This document shows, piece after piece, positions 43,891 to 52,459 of a DNA stretch of 64,000 bases (within the stretch, counting starts at the first letter, position 1; every line of letters starts with the position of its first letter). Under the pieces are notes generated by a model that was given only the letters and a program-made list of their open reading frames with translations, did not search any database and had not been told where the DNA came from. A program made the translations under genes and the position numbers. Origin of the DNA: JASLDZ01 sp964235945 (lineage in GTDB: Bacteria; Pseudomonadota; Alphaproteobacteria; Caulobacterales; Caulobacteraceae); contig CAXSDV010000010.1 of NCBI GenBank assembly GCA_964235945.1, positions 1-64,000 of the forward strand. The letters are read 5' to 3'.

Positions 43891-44415
43891 GCCGTCCGCA
43901 TACTGGGGATCGACCCCGGCCTGCGCCGCACCGGCTGGGGCGTGGTGGCGTGCGAGGGCTCGCGCCTCGTGTTCGTGGCCTGCGGGACGGTCGCGCCGTC
44001 CGACGCCCAGCCCATGGCCGAGCGGCTCGTCGCCCTGCTGGAGGGCCTGGCCGAGGTGATCGGGCGGCACGCCCCCCACGAGGCGGCGGTGGAGGAGGTG
44101 TTCGTCAACGCCAACGGCCAGTCCACCTTGAAGCTCGGCCAGGCGCGCGCTTGCGCCCTCCTCGCCCCCGCGCGCGCGGGCCTGCCCGTGGCCGAGTACG
44201 CCACCACCCTCGTCAAGAAGGCGGTCACGGGCGCGGGCCGCGCGGAGAAGGACCAGGTGGGCTTCATGGTCCGCCGCCTGCTGCCCGCGGTGGCCGCGTT
44301 GGACGCCGACCCCGGGGCGGACGCCTGCGACGCGCTGGCCGTCGCGATCGCCCACGCGCACCTGCGCGGCGCCGCCCTGCGCATGGCCGCCGCCGAGATG
44401 CGGGGCGCGGCGTGA
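43882..44415 (+). CDS. ruvC: Holliday junction endonuclease RuvC
   Basis: RuvC cuts Holliday junctions during recombinational repair. The product is 177 aa from ATG 43882 (a TTG at 43873 would add three residues). The catalytic acids are Asp11 (LGIDPGLRRTGWG), Glu71 (AVEEVFVNANGQS), and Asp147 and Asp150 (DACDALAVAIAHAH), all in the expected places. The start codon lies inside a LexA-type box. Its TGA overlaps the ruvA GTG start. Confidence 0.96.
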   Translation: MTNAVRILGIDPGLRRTGWGVVACEGSRLVFVACGTVAPSDAQPMAERLVALLEGLAEVIGRHAPHEAAVEEVFVNANGQSTLKLGQARACALLAPARAGLPVAEYATTLVKKAVTGAGRAEKDQVGFMVRRLLPAVAALDADPGADACDALAVAIAHAHLRGAALRMAAAEMRGAA

Positions 44416-45059
44416 TCGCCCGCCTGCGGGGGACGCTGGTGGAGGTGGAGGCGGACGCCGCGGTGATCGAGGTGGGCGGCCCCCCGGGCGCCTTGGGAGG
44501 CGGCGTCGGCTACCTGGTCCGCATGGGCGCGCGCCCCCTGTCGCGCCTGCCCGCCCCCGGCGAGCCCGTGACCGTGGCGGTGGAGAGCCGCACGGCGGAG
44601 GACGGCACGACCCTGTACGGCTTCCTGTCGCGCGACGAGCGCGCCGTGTTCAACATCCTCACCGCCATCCAGGGCGTCGGGCCCAAGGCGGCCTTGTCGG
44701 TGCTGGACGTGCTGCCGCCGTCCGAGCTCGCCGCCGCCGTGGCGCGGGAGGACAAGGCGGCCGTGTCGCGCGCCAACGGCGTGGGGGCCAAGCTCGCCGT
44801 CCGCATCGTCACCGAGCTGCGCGGCAAGCCCTTGGGCGCGGGACTGGCGGCGGGCGCGTCCGCCGGGTTCGCGACGTCCGAGCCCGCCGCCGCCCCGCCC
44901 GCGCCGACGCTGGCGGGGGAGGCGACCGCCGCGCTCATGGGCCTGGGCCTCGCCGAACCGCTCGCCCGCCGCGCGGTGGACGCCGCCGCCGCGCGCCTGG
45001 CGCCGGAGGCCGCCTTGCCCGAGTGGATCAAGGCCGCCCTGCAGGAGAGCGCCCGATGA
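44412..45059 (+). CDS. ruvA: Holliday junction DNA-binding protein RuvA
   Basis: RuvA binds the four-way junction and loads RuvB. The product is 215 aa. Domain I begins VIARLRGTLVEVEADAAVIE, and the helix-hairpin-helix domain II includes AIQGVGPKAALSVLDVL and ANGVGAKLAVRIVTELRG. A proline-rich linker precedes domain III (TAALMGLGLAEPLARRAVDA), which contacts RuvB. It starts at a GTG overlapping the ruvC stop. Confidence 0.95.
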   Translation: MIARLRGTLVEVEADAAVIEVGGPPGALGGGVGYLVRMGARPLSRLPAPGEPVTVAVESRTAEDGTTLYGFLSRDERAVFNILTAIQGVGPKAALSVLDVLPPSELAAAVAREDKAAVSRANGVGAKLAVRIVTELRGKPLGAGLAAGASAGFATSEPAAAPPAPTLAGEATAALMGLGLAEPLARRAVDAAAARLAPEAALPEWIKAALQESAR

Positions 45060-45072
45060 GCGGGGCCGCACC

Positions 45073-46101
45073 TTGAGCCGCCTCGTCTCGCCCGAGGCCG
45101 GCGAGCCCTCGGACCGGGCCATGCGCCCGCAGACCCTGGCGGAATTCTTCGGCCAGGCCCCGCTCAAGGCCAACCTGCGCGTGTTCGTGGACGCCGCCCG
45201 CGCCCGGCGCGAGGCGCTGGACCACGTGCTGCTCTCCGGCCCGCCGGGCCTGGGCAAGACCACCCTGGCGCAGATCGTGGCGCGCGAGCTCGGCGTCGGC
45301 TTCCGCGCCACCTCAGGCCCGATCCTCAACAAGGCGGGGGACCTGGCGGCCATACTCACCAACCTCGAACCGCGCGACGTCCTGTTCATCGACGAGATCC
45401 ACCGCCTGCCCCCGGCGGTGGAGGAGATCCTCTACCCCGCCATGGAGGACCACGTGCTGGACCTCGTGATCGGCGAGGGGCCCTCCGCGCGCTCGGTGCG
45501 GATCGACCTCGCCCCCTTCACCCTGGTGGGGGCCACCACCCGCGCGGGCCTCCTGGCCACTCCGCTGCGCGACCGCTTCGGCATCCCGCTGCGGCTGGAG
45601 TTCTACACCCCCGCCGAACTCGAGCACGTGCTGGCCCACGCCGCCGGGCGCATGGGGATCGCCCTTTCGCGCGACGGGGCCGCCGAGATCGCCCGGCGCG
45701 GGCGCGGAACCCCGCGCGTGGCGGGGCGCCTGCTGCGCCGCGTGTGCGACTTCGCCCACGCCGACGGGGCCGAGCTGGTCGACCGCGCGGTCGCCGCCCG
45801 CGGCTTGGCTAGGCTGGAGGTGGACGAACTCGGGCTCGACTCCCTCGACCGCCGCTACCTGCGCGCCCTGGTCGAGACCTACGGCGGCGGCCCGGTCGGG
45901 GCCGAGAGCCTGGCGGCGGCCATGAGCGAGAGCCGCGACTCGGTGGAGGACGTGGTGGAGCCCTACCTGCTCCAGCAGGGCTTCGTGCTGCGCACCCCCC
46001 GCGGCCGCGTCGCCGCCTCCGCCGCCTACGCCCACCTGGGCCTCAAGCCCCCCGCCCCGCCCCAGGCCCAGCCGGGCCTGTTCGAGGAGGGGCCGCAGTG
46101 A
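45073..46101 (+). CDS. ruvB: Holliday junction helicase motor RuvB
   Basis: RuvB is the hexameric AAA+ motor for branch migration. The product is 342 aa. Walker A is GPPGLGKT at residues 56-63, Walker B is LFIDEIH, and the sensor/arginine finger region reads VGATTRAGLLATPLRDRFG. The winged-helix domain ends the protein, with EDVVEPYLLQQGFVLRTPRG. The start is a TTG at 45073, 14 bases past ruvA. The product keeps an alanine/proline-rich tail. Its stop overlaps the ybgC start. Confidence 0.96.
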   Translation: MSRLVSPEAGEPSDRAMRPQTLAEFFGQAPLKANLRVFVDAARARREALDHVLLSGPPGLGKTTLAQIVARELGVGFRATSGPILNKAGDLAAILTNLEPRDVLFIDEIHRLPPAVEEILYPAMEDHVLDLVIGEGPSARSVRIDLAPFTLVGATTRAGLLATPLRDRFGIPLRLEFYTPAELEHVLAHAAGRMGIALSRDGAAEIARRGRGTPRVAGRLLRRVCDFAHADGAELVDRAVAARGLARLEVDELGLDSLDRRYLRALVETYGGGPVGAESLAAAMSESRDSVEDVVEPYLLQQGFVLRTPRGRVAASAAYAHLGLKPPAPPQAQPGLFEEGPQ

Positions 46102-46580
46102 GCGGTCCCGTGGCGGACCTCGGCGGAGCGGCGGCCGCCGAGCCCTCCGCCGGGTGGATGGTTGGGCGCGAGCACCACTTGGCGGTGCGCGTCTACTACG
46201 AGGACACGGACTTCACCGGGGTGGTCTACCACGCCAATTACCTGCGCTATTTCGAGCGGGGCCGGTCGGACTTCCTGCGGCTGGCGGGCGCGGGCCATGC
46301 GGGCCTGCTGGAGCGGGCGGACCCGGCCGCCTTCACCATCGGGCGCATGGAGCTCGACTTCCTGCGCCCGGCGCGCATCGACGACGCGCTGAGCGTGGTC
46401 ACCACCTACGAGCACCTGCGTGGGGCGCGGCTGGAGGCGGTGCAGCGGATCGTGCGCGGCGGCGAGCTCCTGGCCCAGGCGCGGGTGCACGCCGCCTGCG
46501 TGGACCTGCGCGGCCGCCCGCGCCGCCCGCCGCCGCACCTGGTGGAGGCGGTGCGGCCCTACCTTCCGGCCGCCGGATAG
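46098..46580 (+). CDS. ybgC: Tol-Pal system acyl-CoA thioesterase
   Basis: YbgC is a hotdog-fold thioesterase encoded at the head of tol-pal operons. The product is 160 aa. The catalytic segment VYYEDTDFTGVVYHANYLRY is at residues 32-51, with the active Asp (DTD) and the HANY motif; the following FERGRSDFLR is typical. It starts at a GTG overlapping the ruvB stop, which ties the repair operon and the envelope operon into one message. The natural acyl substrate is unknown. Confidence 0.93.
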   Translation: MSGPVADLGGAAAAEPSAGWMVGREHHLAVRVYYEDTDFTGVVYHANYLRYFERGRSDFLRLAGAGHAGLLERADPAAFTIGRMELDFLRPARIDDALSVVTTYEHLRGARLEAVQRIVRGGELLAQARVHAACVDLRGRPRRPPPHLVEAVRPYLPAAG

Positions 46581-46662
46581 GGCAAACCCTTCCGCGGCGC
46601 GCCGTCATATTGCGGCCGCCTGCGTCTGTTCCGAACCCCCACCCACCAGGACCGCCCGAGAC

Positions 46663-47367
46663 ATGCCGGACGCCGACACGGCCCACAGCGCAGCCCAGAG
46701 CTTCAGCCTGATCGCCGCCTTTCTGCGCGCGGACGTGGTGGTCAAGCTCGTCATGCTGGGCCTGGGCGCGGCCTCCCTGTGGTCGTGGACGGTGATCATC
46801 GACAAGGCGGTGCGCTTCTCCGCCCTCAACCGCCGCGCCGACGCCTTTGAGGACGAGGTGGCCACCGGCCGCCCGCTGGAGGAGATCGCCGCCGCGCAGG
46901 AGCAGACGCGCCACGCCCTGCCGCGCATGCTGGTGGCCGCCGTGCGCGAATGGCGCGACGGCCGCGGCGGCGGCCCGCCCCTCACCGAGGGGCGCGCCGT
47001 CCTGCTGGCGGCGCGGGTGGACCGGGCGCTGGACGCGGTGATCGCCAAGGAGACGCGCCGGGTGGAGGACGGGCTGGGGAGCCTGGCCATCGTGGCCACC
47101 GCTTCGCCCTTCATCGGCCTGTTCGGCACCGTGTGGGGCATCATGCACGCCTTCCAGGCGATCGCCGGCCAGAAGTCGACCAACCTGACGGTGGTGGCCC
47201 CCGCCATCGCCGAGGCGCTGTTCGCCACCGCCATCGGCCTGGTGGCCGCCATCCCCGCCTACATCGCCTACAACAAGTTCTCCACGGACGCCTCCAAGTT
47301 CACCGGGCGGCTGGAGGCCTTCGCCGACGAGCTGGCCGCCGCCATCGGCCGTCGGCTCGGGAGCTGA
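46663..47367 (+). CDS. tolQ: Tol-Pal proton channel subunit TolQ
   Basis: TolQ and TolR use the proton gradient to drive TolA, which keeps the outer membrane attached during division. The product is 234 aa. There is one helix near residues 27-48 (KLVMLGLGAASLWSWTVIID) and two near 135-155 and 172-194 (VATASPFIGLFGTVWGIMHA and AEALFATAIGLVAAIPAYIA), the ExbB/TolQ signature. ATG 46663 lies 82 bases past ybgC. Confidence 0.95.
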   Translation: MPDADTAHSAAQSFSLIAAFLRADVVVKLVMLGLGAASLWSWTVIIDKAVRFSALNRRADAFEDEVATGRPLEEIAAAQEQTRHALPRMLVAAVREWRDGRGGGPPLTEGRAVLLAARVDRALDAVIAKETRRVEDGLGSLAIVATASPFIGLFGTVWGIMHAFQAIAGQKSTNLTVVAPAIAEALFATAIGLVAAIPAYIAYNKFSTDASKFTGRLEAFADELAAAIGRRLGS

Positions 47368-47373
47368 GCGCCG

Positions 47374-47841
47374 ATGGCCCTGTCGGCCCACGACGCCCTG
47401 GCGGTGAACCGGCGCGGCCGCCGCCGCCGCCGCTCGCGCGGCGCGCTGTCCGAGATCAACGTCACGCCGCTGGTGGACGTGATGCTGGTGCTGCTGATCA
47501 TCTTCATGGTGTCCGCCCCCCTGCTCAACGTCGGCGTGCCCGTGGACCTGCCCAAGACGGACGCGGCCAACTCCCCCGACCAGGAGAAGCCGGTGGCCGT
47601 GACGGTCGGCGCGGACGGCGCCCTGCACCTGCAGGAGACCGCCGTCGACCTGGACGGCTTGGTCCCCGCCCTGCGCGCCCTGCCCGACGCTTCGCCCGAG
47701 AAGGCGATCTTCGTGCGGGCGGACGGGCGCGCGCCCTATGCGATCGTGGCCAAGGTGATGGCGCGCTTGTCCACCTCCGGCTTCACCAAGCTCAACCTGC
47801 TCACCGACACGGCCGACGCCGCGCGGCCGGGCGCGCGCTGA
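47374..47841 (+). CDS. tolR: Tol-Pal subunit TolR
   Basis: TolR is a single-pass inner-membrane partner of TolQ. The product is 155 aa. A basic N-terminus (RRGRRRRRSRG) is followed by SEINVTPLVDVMLVLLIIFM, whose aspartate (in PLVDVML) is the proton-carrying residue, then a periplasmic domain of about 100 residues. It lies six bases after tolQ. A likely tolA start (GTG 47850) follows nine bases later. Confidence 0.95.
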   Translation: MALSAHDALAVNRRGRRRRRSRGALSEINVTPLVDVMLVLLIIFMVSAPLLNVGVPVDLPKTDAANSPDQEKPVAVTVGADGALHLQETAVDLDGLVPALRALPDASPEKAIFVRADGRAPYAIVAKVMARLSTSGFTKLNLLTDTADAARPGAR

Positions 47842-47849
47842 GCGCGGCG

Positions 47850-48215
47850 GTGGCGGGGCGCGGGCGCGGGGAGGACCGGCGGGCGTCGCTGGCGGGATCG
47901 GCGCTGCTGCACGGCGGCGTGCTGGCGGCGGCGTTCCTGGGCCTGCGCCACGCGAAGCCCCCCGAGCCGCCTCCCGAGCCCGTGGCCGTGACGGTGGTCT
48001 CCTCCGCCCCGCCCGGCCTGTCGCGTCCGGCGGCGGCCGCGCCCGAGCCCGCGCCGGCGCAGGCGCCCGAGCCGGCGGAGGACGCGACCGCCCCGCCCGC
48101 CGAGGTCGACCGGCCCGCGCCCCCCGCGCCCTCGCCTCCGCCCGAGCCCGCTCCGCGTCCCACCCCGCGGCCCCGGCCGACGCCGCCGCGCCCGGCTCCG
48201 CCCGAGCCCGCTCCG
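47850..48215 (+). CDS. tolA: Tol-Pal protein TolA, cut by a gap
   Basis: TolA spans the periplasm from the inner membrane to the outer envelope. Only the N-terminal part (about 122 codons) is visible. A membrane anchor (LAGSALLHGGVLAAAFLGLR) is followed by a proline-rich domain made of PEP/PAP units up to the assembly gap at 48216. The position between tolR and tolB and the anchor-plus-proline layout support TolA. The start is probably the GTG at 47850. The C-terminal domain that binds TolB and Pal is in the gap. Confidence 0.85.
48136..48215 (+). repeat. Exact 20-bp direct repeat bordering the tolA gap
   Basis: The 20-base unit at 48136-48155 is repeated exactly at 48196-48215, and the second copy ends at the gap edge. 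The repeat encodes part of the proline-rich TolA linker. It is a likely cause of the assembly break. Confidence 0.9.
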
Positions 48216-48315
48216 NNNNNNNNNNNNNNNNNNNNNNNNNNNNNNNNNNNNNNNNNNNNNNNNNNNNNNNNNNNNNNNNNNNNNNNNNNNNNNNNNNNNN
48301 NNNNNNNNNNNNNNN
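48216..48315. other. 100-base assembly gap between tolA and tolB
   Basis: A run of exactly 100 N removes the C-terminal part of tolA and the start of tolB. Since a TolA C-terminal domain and a TolB signal peptide together need several hundred bases, the real gap must be longer than 100. Confidence 0.97.
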
Positions 48316-49554
48316 GCCGCCGACGGGGGCGACATCCAGATCGACCAGGGCCAGCTCAACCCCCTGCCCATCGCCATCCCCGCCCTGACGGGAACGGACG
48401 CGCGCACCGGCAAGCTCGGCGCGCAGGTGTCGGAGGTGGTGGCCGCCGACCTCGAGCGCTCCGGCTTCTTCCGGGCGCTGCCCGAGTCGAGCTTCCCGCC
48501 GCCGCCGGACGTGGCGTTCCAGCCCAAGTTCGACGCCTGGCGACCCACGGGCGCCCAGGACCTGGTCAACGGTCAGGCCACGCTGGACGCGGACGGTCGC
48601 CTGCGCGCCGCCTTCCGCCTGTGGGACGTGGCCTCCGGCCGCCAGCTGGACGCGGTGGAGTTCACCTCCACCCCCGACAACTGGCGGCGCGTGGCGCACC
48701 GCATCGCGGACGTGATCTACAAGCGCCTGACGGGCGAGGACGGCTATTTCGACACGCGCATCGCCTTCGTGGCGGAGGGCGGCGGCCACGGCGCCAGGGT
48801 CAAGCGGCTGGCCATCATGGACCAGGACGGCGCCAACCCGCAGTTCCTCACCAGCCCCCCCGAACAGGTGCTGAGCCCGCGCTTCAGCCAGCACGGCCAG
48901 GAGCTGACCTACATGTCGCTCCAGTCCGACAGCGCGCGCGTCTACCTCTACAACCTTGAGACCGGCCGGCGCGAGGTGATCGGCGACTTCGAAGGCATGG
49001 TGTTCGCGCCGCGCTTCGCACCGGACGGGCACAAGGTGGTGTTCTCCGTCGAGAAGAACGGCAACAGCGACATTTACGACTTCAACCTGGAGACGCGCCG
49101 CTCGACCCGGCTGACCACCGATCCTTCCATCGACACCTCGCCTTCCTACTCGCCGGACGGCTCGCGCATCGTGTTCAATTCCGACCGCGGCGGCAGTCCC
49201 CAGCTTTACGTGATGAAGGCGGACGGCACGGGGGCGCACCGCATCAGTTTCGGCCACGGCCGCTACACCGCGCCCGTGTGGAGCCCCAAGGGCGACCTGA
49301 TCGCCTATGTCCGCCAGGAAGGGTCGCAGTTCCACATCGGCGTCATGGCCCCGGACGGACACGGCGAGCGCACCCTGACCTCCTCAAGCCTGGATGAAAG
49401 CCCCACCTGGGCCCCCAACGGCCGGGTGCTGCTGTTCGAGCGCGGCGGCGCTTCGCCCCGGCTGTGGACGGTGGACGTGTCCGGCCGCATCCTCAAGCCC
49501 GCCCCCTACACGGGCGCCGCCAGCGACCCCGCCTGGTCGGCGCTGCTGCGATAG
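48316..49554 (+). CDS. tolB: Tol-Pal beta-propeller protein TolB, 5' end missing
   Basis: TolB is a periplasmic protein that contacts Pal, TolA and outer-membrane proteins. The reading frame is open from the gap edge (first residues AADGGDIQIDQGQLNPLPIA) to a TAG at 49554: 412 visible residues, with the signal peptide missing. The N-terminal domain precedes six WD-like blades, including GMVFAPRFAPDGHKVVFSV, DTSPSYSPDGSRIVFNSDRG and ESPTWAPNGRVLLFERG. An internal GTG at 48427 is unlikely to be the true start. Confidence 0.94.
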   Translation, partial: AADGGDIQIDQGQLNPLPIAIPALTGTDARTGKLGAQVSEVVAADLERSGFFRALPESSFPPPPDVAFQPKFDAWRPTGAQDLVNGQATLDADGRLRAAFRLWDVASGRQLDAVEFTSTPDNWRRVAHRIADVIYKRLTGEDGYFDTRIAFVAEGGGHGARVKRLAIMDQDGANPQFLTSPPEQVLSPRFSQHGQELTYMSLQSDSARVYLYNLETGRREVIGDFEGMVFAPRFAPDGHKVVFSVEKNGNSDIYDFNLETRRSTRLTTDPSIDTSPSYSPDGSRIVFNSDRGGSPQLYVMKADGTGAHRISFGHGRYTAPVWSPKGDLIAYVRQEGSQFHIGVMAPDGHGERTLTSSSLDESPTWAPNGRVLLFERGGASPRLWTVDVSGRILKPAPYTGAASDPAWSALLR

Positions 49555-49600
49555 TTCCTCCTCCCGCGTTCCCACCCACCGCTCCAGAAGGACCCGAACC

Positions 49601-50152
49601 ATGGCCGACACCTCCCGCTTCACCCGACTGGCGCTCGCCGGCGCCTGCTTCGCAGCCCTGGGCGCCTGCGCGCACAAGCCGGTCCCGCCGCCGCCCGGAC
49701 CCCCGCCGCCCCCGCCCGCCGCCGGCGCGCCCGCCTACCAGCCCTCCGGCCCGGTGGGCTCCGGCGCGTTCGGCGCGGCCAAGCCCGGCTCCGAGCAGGA
49801 CTTCGTGCAGAACGCGGGCGACCGGGTCTACTTCGCCTACGACCAGTTCACCCTGACGCCCGAGGCGCGCACCGTGCTCGACAGCCAGGCCCAGTGGCTG
49901 CAGCGCTACCCGGACGTGAGCGTGCGCATCGAGGGCAACGCCGACGAGCGCGGCACCCGCGAGTACAACTTCGCCCTGGCCGGCCGCCGCGCCGACTCGG
50001 TGAAGTCCTACCTCGTCCAGCAGGGCGTGGCCGCCGGCCACGTCACCACCATCTCCTACGGCAAGGAGCGCCCGCTGGACGCCAGCGGCGGCGAGGAGGG
50101 GCTCGCCAAGAACCGCAACGCCCACACCGCCCTCACCGGCGGCGCGTCCTGA
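49601..50152 (+). CDS. pal: Peptidoglycan-associated lipoprotein
   Basis: Pal is an outer-membrane lipoprotein that binds peptidoglycan and TolB. The product is 183 aa. The signal peptide ends with the lipobox LGAC (Cys23), followed by a very proline-rich linker (residues 26-45). The OmpA-like domain contains VYFAYDQFTLTPEARTVLDS and the peptidoglycan motif NADERGTREYNFALAGRRAD. AGAAGGA precedes the ATG. A strong hairpin lies directly after the stop. Confidence 0.96.
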   Translation: MADTSRFTRLALAGACFAALGACAHKPVPPPPGPPPPPPAAGAPAYQPSGPVGSGAFGAAKPGSEQDFVQNAGDRVYFAYDQFTLTPEARTVLDSQAQWLQRYPDVSVRIEGNADERGTREYNFALAGRRADSVKSYLVQQGVAAGHVTTISYGKERPLDASGGEEGLAKNRNAHTALTGGAS

Positions 50153-50159
50153 GCCGGGG

Positions 50160-50190
50160 CGTCCCGCCGGGCCCGGCGCCCGGCGGGACG
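50160..50190 (+). terminator. 13-bp perfect hairpin between pal and cpoB
   Basis: CGTCCCGCCGGGC and GCCCGGCGGGACG pair perfectly around CCGGC, seven bases after the pal stop. It is followed by CGCCTTCTTCCC, a weak pyrimidine tract. It probably ends or trims most pal transcripts, while some reading into cpoB may continue. Confidence 0.6.
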
Positions 50191-50234
50191 CGCCTTCTTC
50201 CCGATCCGCCTCCTCCGTTCAGAGATCCGCGCCC

Positions 50235-51164
50235 ATGACCCGCCGCCCCGCCCTGCTCCTCGGCTGCGCCCTGCTGGCCCTCGCCCCCGCCGCCCACGCC
50301 CAGGACGACCGGCGGCTCCAGAACCTGGAGCGCCAGGTCAGGGAGCTGCGCGCCATCGTGTTCCAGGGCCGCGACACGGGCCAGCCCGTGATCGTCAAGC
50401 CGGAAGGCCCCGACCCCCAGGTCGTCGCGCTCCAGGGCCGGCTCGACCAGGAGGACCAGCAGATCCGCGACCTCACCGGCCGGCTGGAGGTGGCGACCCA
50501 CGACCTGGACGAGGGGCGGCGCGCCAACGAGCAGCTCAAGGCCCAGTCGGACGCGGCGCGTCAGGCGCTGGCGGACCGCGTCACCCGGCTGGAGAGCCAG
50601 GCCGCCACGGGCGCCCCCCCGCCCGCCGCCGCCGCCGCCCCGGCCGCCGCCGACCCCGCCGCGCCCCCGGCGGCCGCGCCGCCCGCCGGCCCCCGCCCGC
50701 GGGGTGCGGACGTCACCGCGCAGGTGCAGGCGCAGGACACGGGCCGGCTGGGCGGCGGCGCGGCGCCGCCCCCCGCCGCCGATCCTTTCAAGGACGCCTA
50801 CGCCCGGCTCGAGTCCGGCGACTATCCCGGCGCCCAGAGCGGCTTCGAGGGCTACATCGCCGCCAACCCCACGGGACCCCGCACGGGGGAGGCGCGCTAC
50901 TACCTCGGCCAGTCGCTGTACGTGCGCGAAACCTACGCGCCCGCCGCCCGCGCCTACGCGGAGGCGCTGAAGGGCTGGCCCAAGGCCAAGTGGGCTCCGG
51001 ACGCCACCGTCAAGCTCGCCCAATCCCTGGTGCAGCTCGACCGCTCGCCGTCCGCCTGCCAGGCGCTGGCCGAGTTCTCGCGCCGCTACGCCGCCACGGC
51101 GCCCGCCGCGGTGAAGACCCGCGCCGCCTCCGTCCGCGCCCGCGCCCAGTGCGGGGCCGGCTGA
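50235..51164 (+). CDS. cpoB: Tol-Pal coordinator CpoB/YbgF
   Basis: CpoB is a periplasmic protein that links Tol-Pal to peptidoglycan synthesis at the division site. The product is 309 aa. A signal peptide (about 22 residues, ending AAHAQ) is followed by a coiled coil (24-110, RRLQNLERQVRELRAIVFQG and similar), an Ala/Pro-rich linker (about 120-180) and C-terminal TPR-like repeats (DAYARLESGDYPGAQSGFEG). It lies after the pal hairpin and overlaps the likely tilS start by 16 bases. Confidence 0.92.
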   Translation: MTRRPALLLGCALLALAPAAHAQDDRRLQNLERQVRELRAIVFQGRDTGQPVIVKPEGPDPQVVALQGRLDQEDQQIRDLTGRLEVATHDLDEGRRANEQLKAQSDAARQALADRVTRLESQAATGAPPPAAAAAPAAADPAAPPAAAPPAGPRPRGADVTAQVQAQDTGRLGGGAAPPPAADPFKDAYARLESGDYPGAQSGFEGYIAANPTGPRTGEARYYLGQSLYVRETYAPAARAYAEALKGWPKAKWAPDATVKLAQSLVQLDRSPSACQALAEFSRRYAATAPAAVKTRAASVRARAQCGAG

Positions 51165-52459
51165 CGGACGCGCGGGGCGCGGTCTTCGCCGCGCCCGCCT
51201 GCGCCTGGGCCGAGCTGGACGCCCGGCTGGACCCGGCCTCCAGCCGGCCCGTCGCCCTGGGCCTGTCCGGGGGGAGCGACTCGCGCGCCCTGCTCCACCT
51301 GGCCGCGGCCTGGTGCGCCCGGGCCGGGCGCCCGCTGCTGGCGCTGACGGTGGACCACGGCCTGCATCCGGAAGGTGCGCACTGGACGGCCGCCGCGGGC
51401 CGGGCCGCCCGGGAGGCCGGGGCCGGTTGGCGCGCCCTGTCCTGGACGGGACCCAAACCCGCCGCGGGCCTGCCCGCCGCCGCCCGGCGCGCGCGCCACG
51501 CCCTGCTGGCCGACGCCGCGCGGGAGGCGGGCGCGACGGTGATCCTGCTGGGCCACACGGCGGACGACGTGACCGAAGGCGAGCGCATGCGCGAGGCGGA
51601 CGCGCGCGGGCTCGGCCGGCTGCGCCCCTGGTCCGCCTCGCCCGCCTGGCCGCAGGGGCGCGGGATCATGCTGTCGCGCCCGCTCCTGGCCGTGCGCCGG
51701 GAGGAGCTGCGGGCGCGGCTGGTCGCCGCCGGCCGCGGCGACTGGTTGGACGACCCCGCCAACGCGGACGCACGCTTCGCCCGCGCCCGCGCCCGCGCCG
51801 TCCTGGAGGGCGCGCCCGCGGCCGCAGGCGACGCCGACGCGGAAGGCGACCGGGCGCTGGCCGTCCTGGCGCGGGCCGTGCGGGAGCGCGCCGACGCCAC
51901 CCTGGCCTGGCCGCGCGCCGCCTGGGCCGCGGCGCCCGCCCGGTCGCGCCGCCGGCTGCTGGCGGCGGCGCTGACCTGCGCGGGCGGAGGCGACCGGCCG
52001 CCGCGCGGGCCCGTCCTGCTCGCGGCGGAGGCGGCGCTGCTGGCGGGCGGTCCCGTGCGCCGCACCCTGGCGGGGGCGCGGCTGGAGGCGGAAGGGGACG
52101 AGGTGCGCGCCGGGCGCGAGCCGGGGGAGCGCCGTCGCGGCGGCCTGGCCGCCGTGGACGCGCCGTCCGGCCGCACGGTGGTGTGGGACGGGCGCTTCGA
52201 GGTGGAGGCCGCCGCCCCGGGCTGGCGCGTCGCCCCCCTGGTCGGGCGCGCCGCGCGCCTGCCCCGAGCCGACCGGGCGGCGCTGGCGCGCGTTCCCGCC
52301 GCCGCCCGGCCCGCCCTGACCGTGCTGGTGGACGTCGAAGGATCGGTGCGCCTCCCGGCCCCGTTCGGCGCAGGAGACGCCCCGGGCCGCGCGCTCGGCC
52401 TGGTGGGGGCGCGCCTGCGGCTGGCCTGCGCCCCGCCGCCGCGGGAGGCGGACCTCTAG
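51149..52459 (+). CDS. tilS: tRNA(Ile)-lysidine synthase
   Basis: TilS converts C34 of tRNA-Ile to lysidine so that it reads AUA. The product is 436 aa from the GTG at 51149. The ATP-binding motif GLSGGSDSRALLHL is at residues 38-51; the second PP-loop segment VILLGHTADDVTEGERMR is the alphaproteobacterial form. The C-terminal tRNA-binding part is present but very Ala/Arg-rich. The start is uncertain, since the next in-frame options lie just downstream. It ends tail-to-tail with corA (CTAG overlap). Confidence 0.88.
   Translation: MRGRLTDARGAVFAAPACAWAELDARLDPASSRPVALGLSGGSDSRALLHLAAAWCARAGRPLLALTVDHGLHPEGAHWTAAAGRAAREAGAGWRALSWTGPKPAAGLPAAARRARHALLADAAREAGATVILLGHTADDVTEGERMREADARGLGRLRPWSASPAWPQGRGIMLSRPLLAVRREELRARLVAAGRGDWLDDPANADARFARARARAVLEGAPAAAGDADAEGDRALAVLARAVRERADATLAWPRAAWAAAPARSRRRLLAAALTCAGGGDRPPRGPVLLAAEAALLAGGPVRRTLAGARLEAEGDEVRAGREPGERRRGGLAAVDAPSGRTVVWDGRFEVEAAAPGWRVAPLVGRAARLPRADRAALARVPAAARPALTVLVDVEGSVRLPAPFGAGDAPGRALGLVGARLRLACAPPPREADL

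Noticed and set aside
48427..48429. Internal GTG as the tolB start
   Set aside because: The frame is open to the gap edge with TolB-like residues before this codon, so the true start is in the gap.
46399..49362. Long minus-strand open frame opposite ybgC-tolQRAB
   Set aside because: It is antisense to clear tol genes, runs through the run of N and has no family-like sequence. Long antisense frames are common at this GC content.
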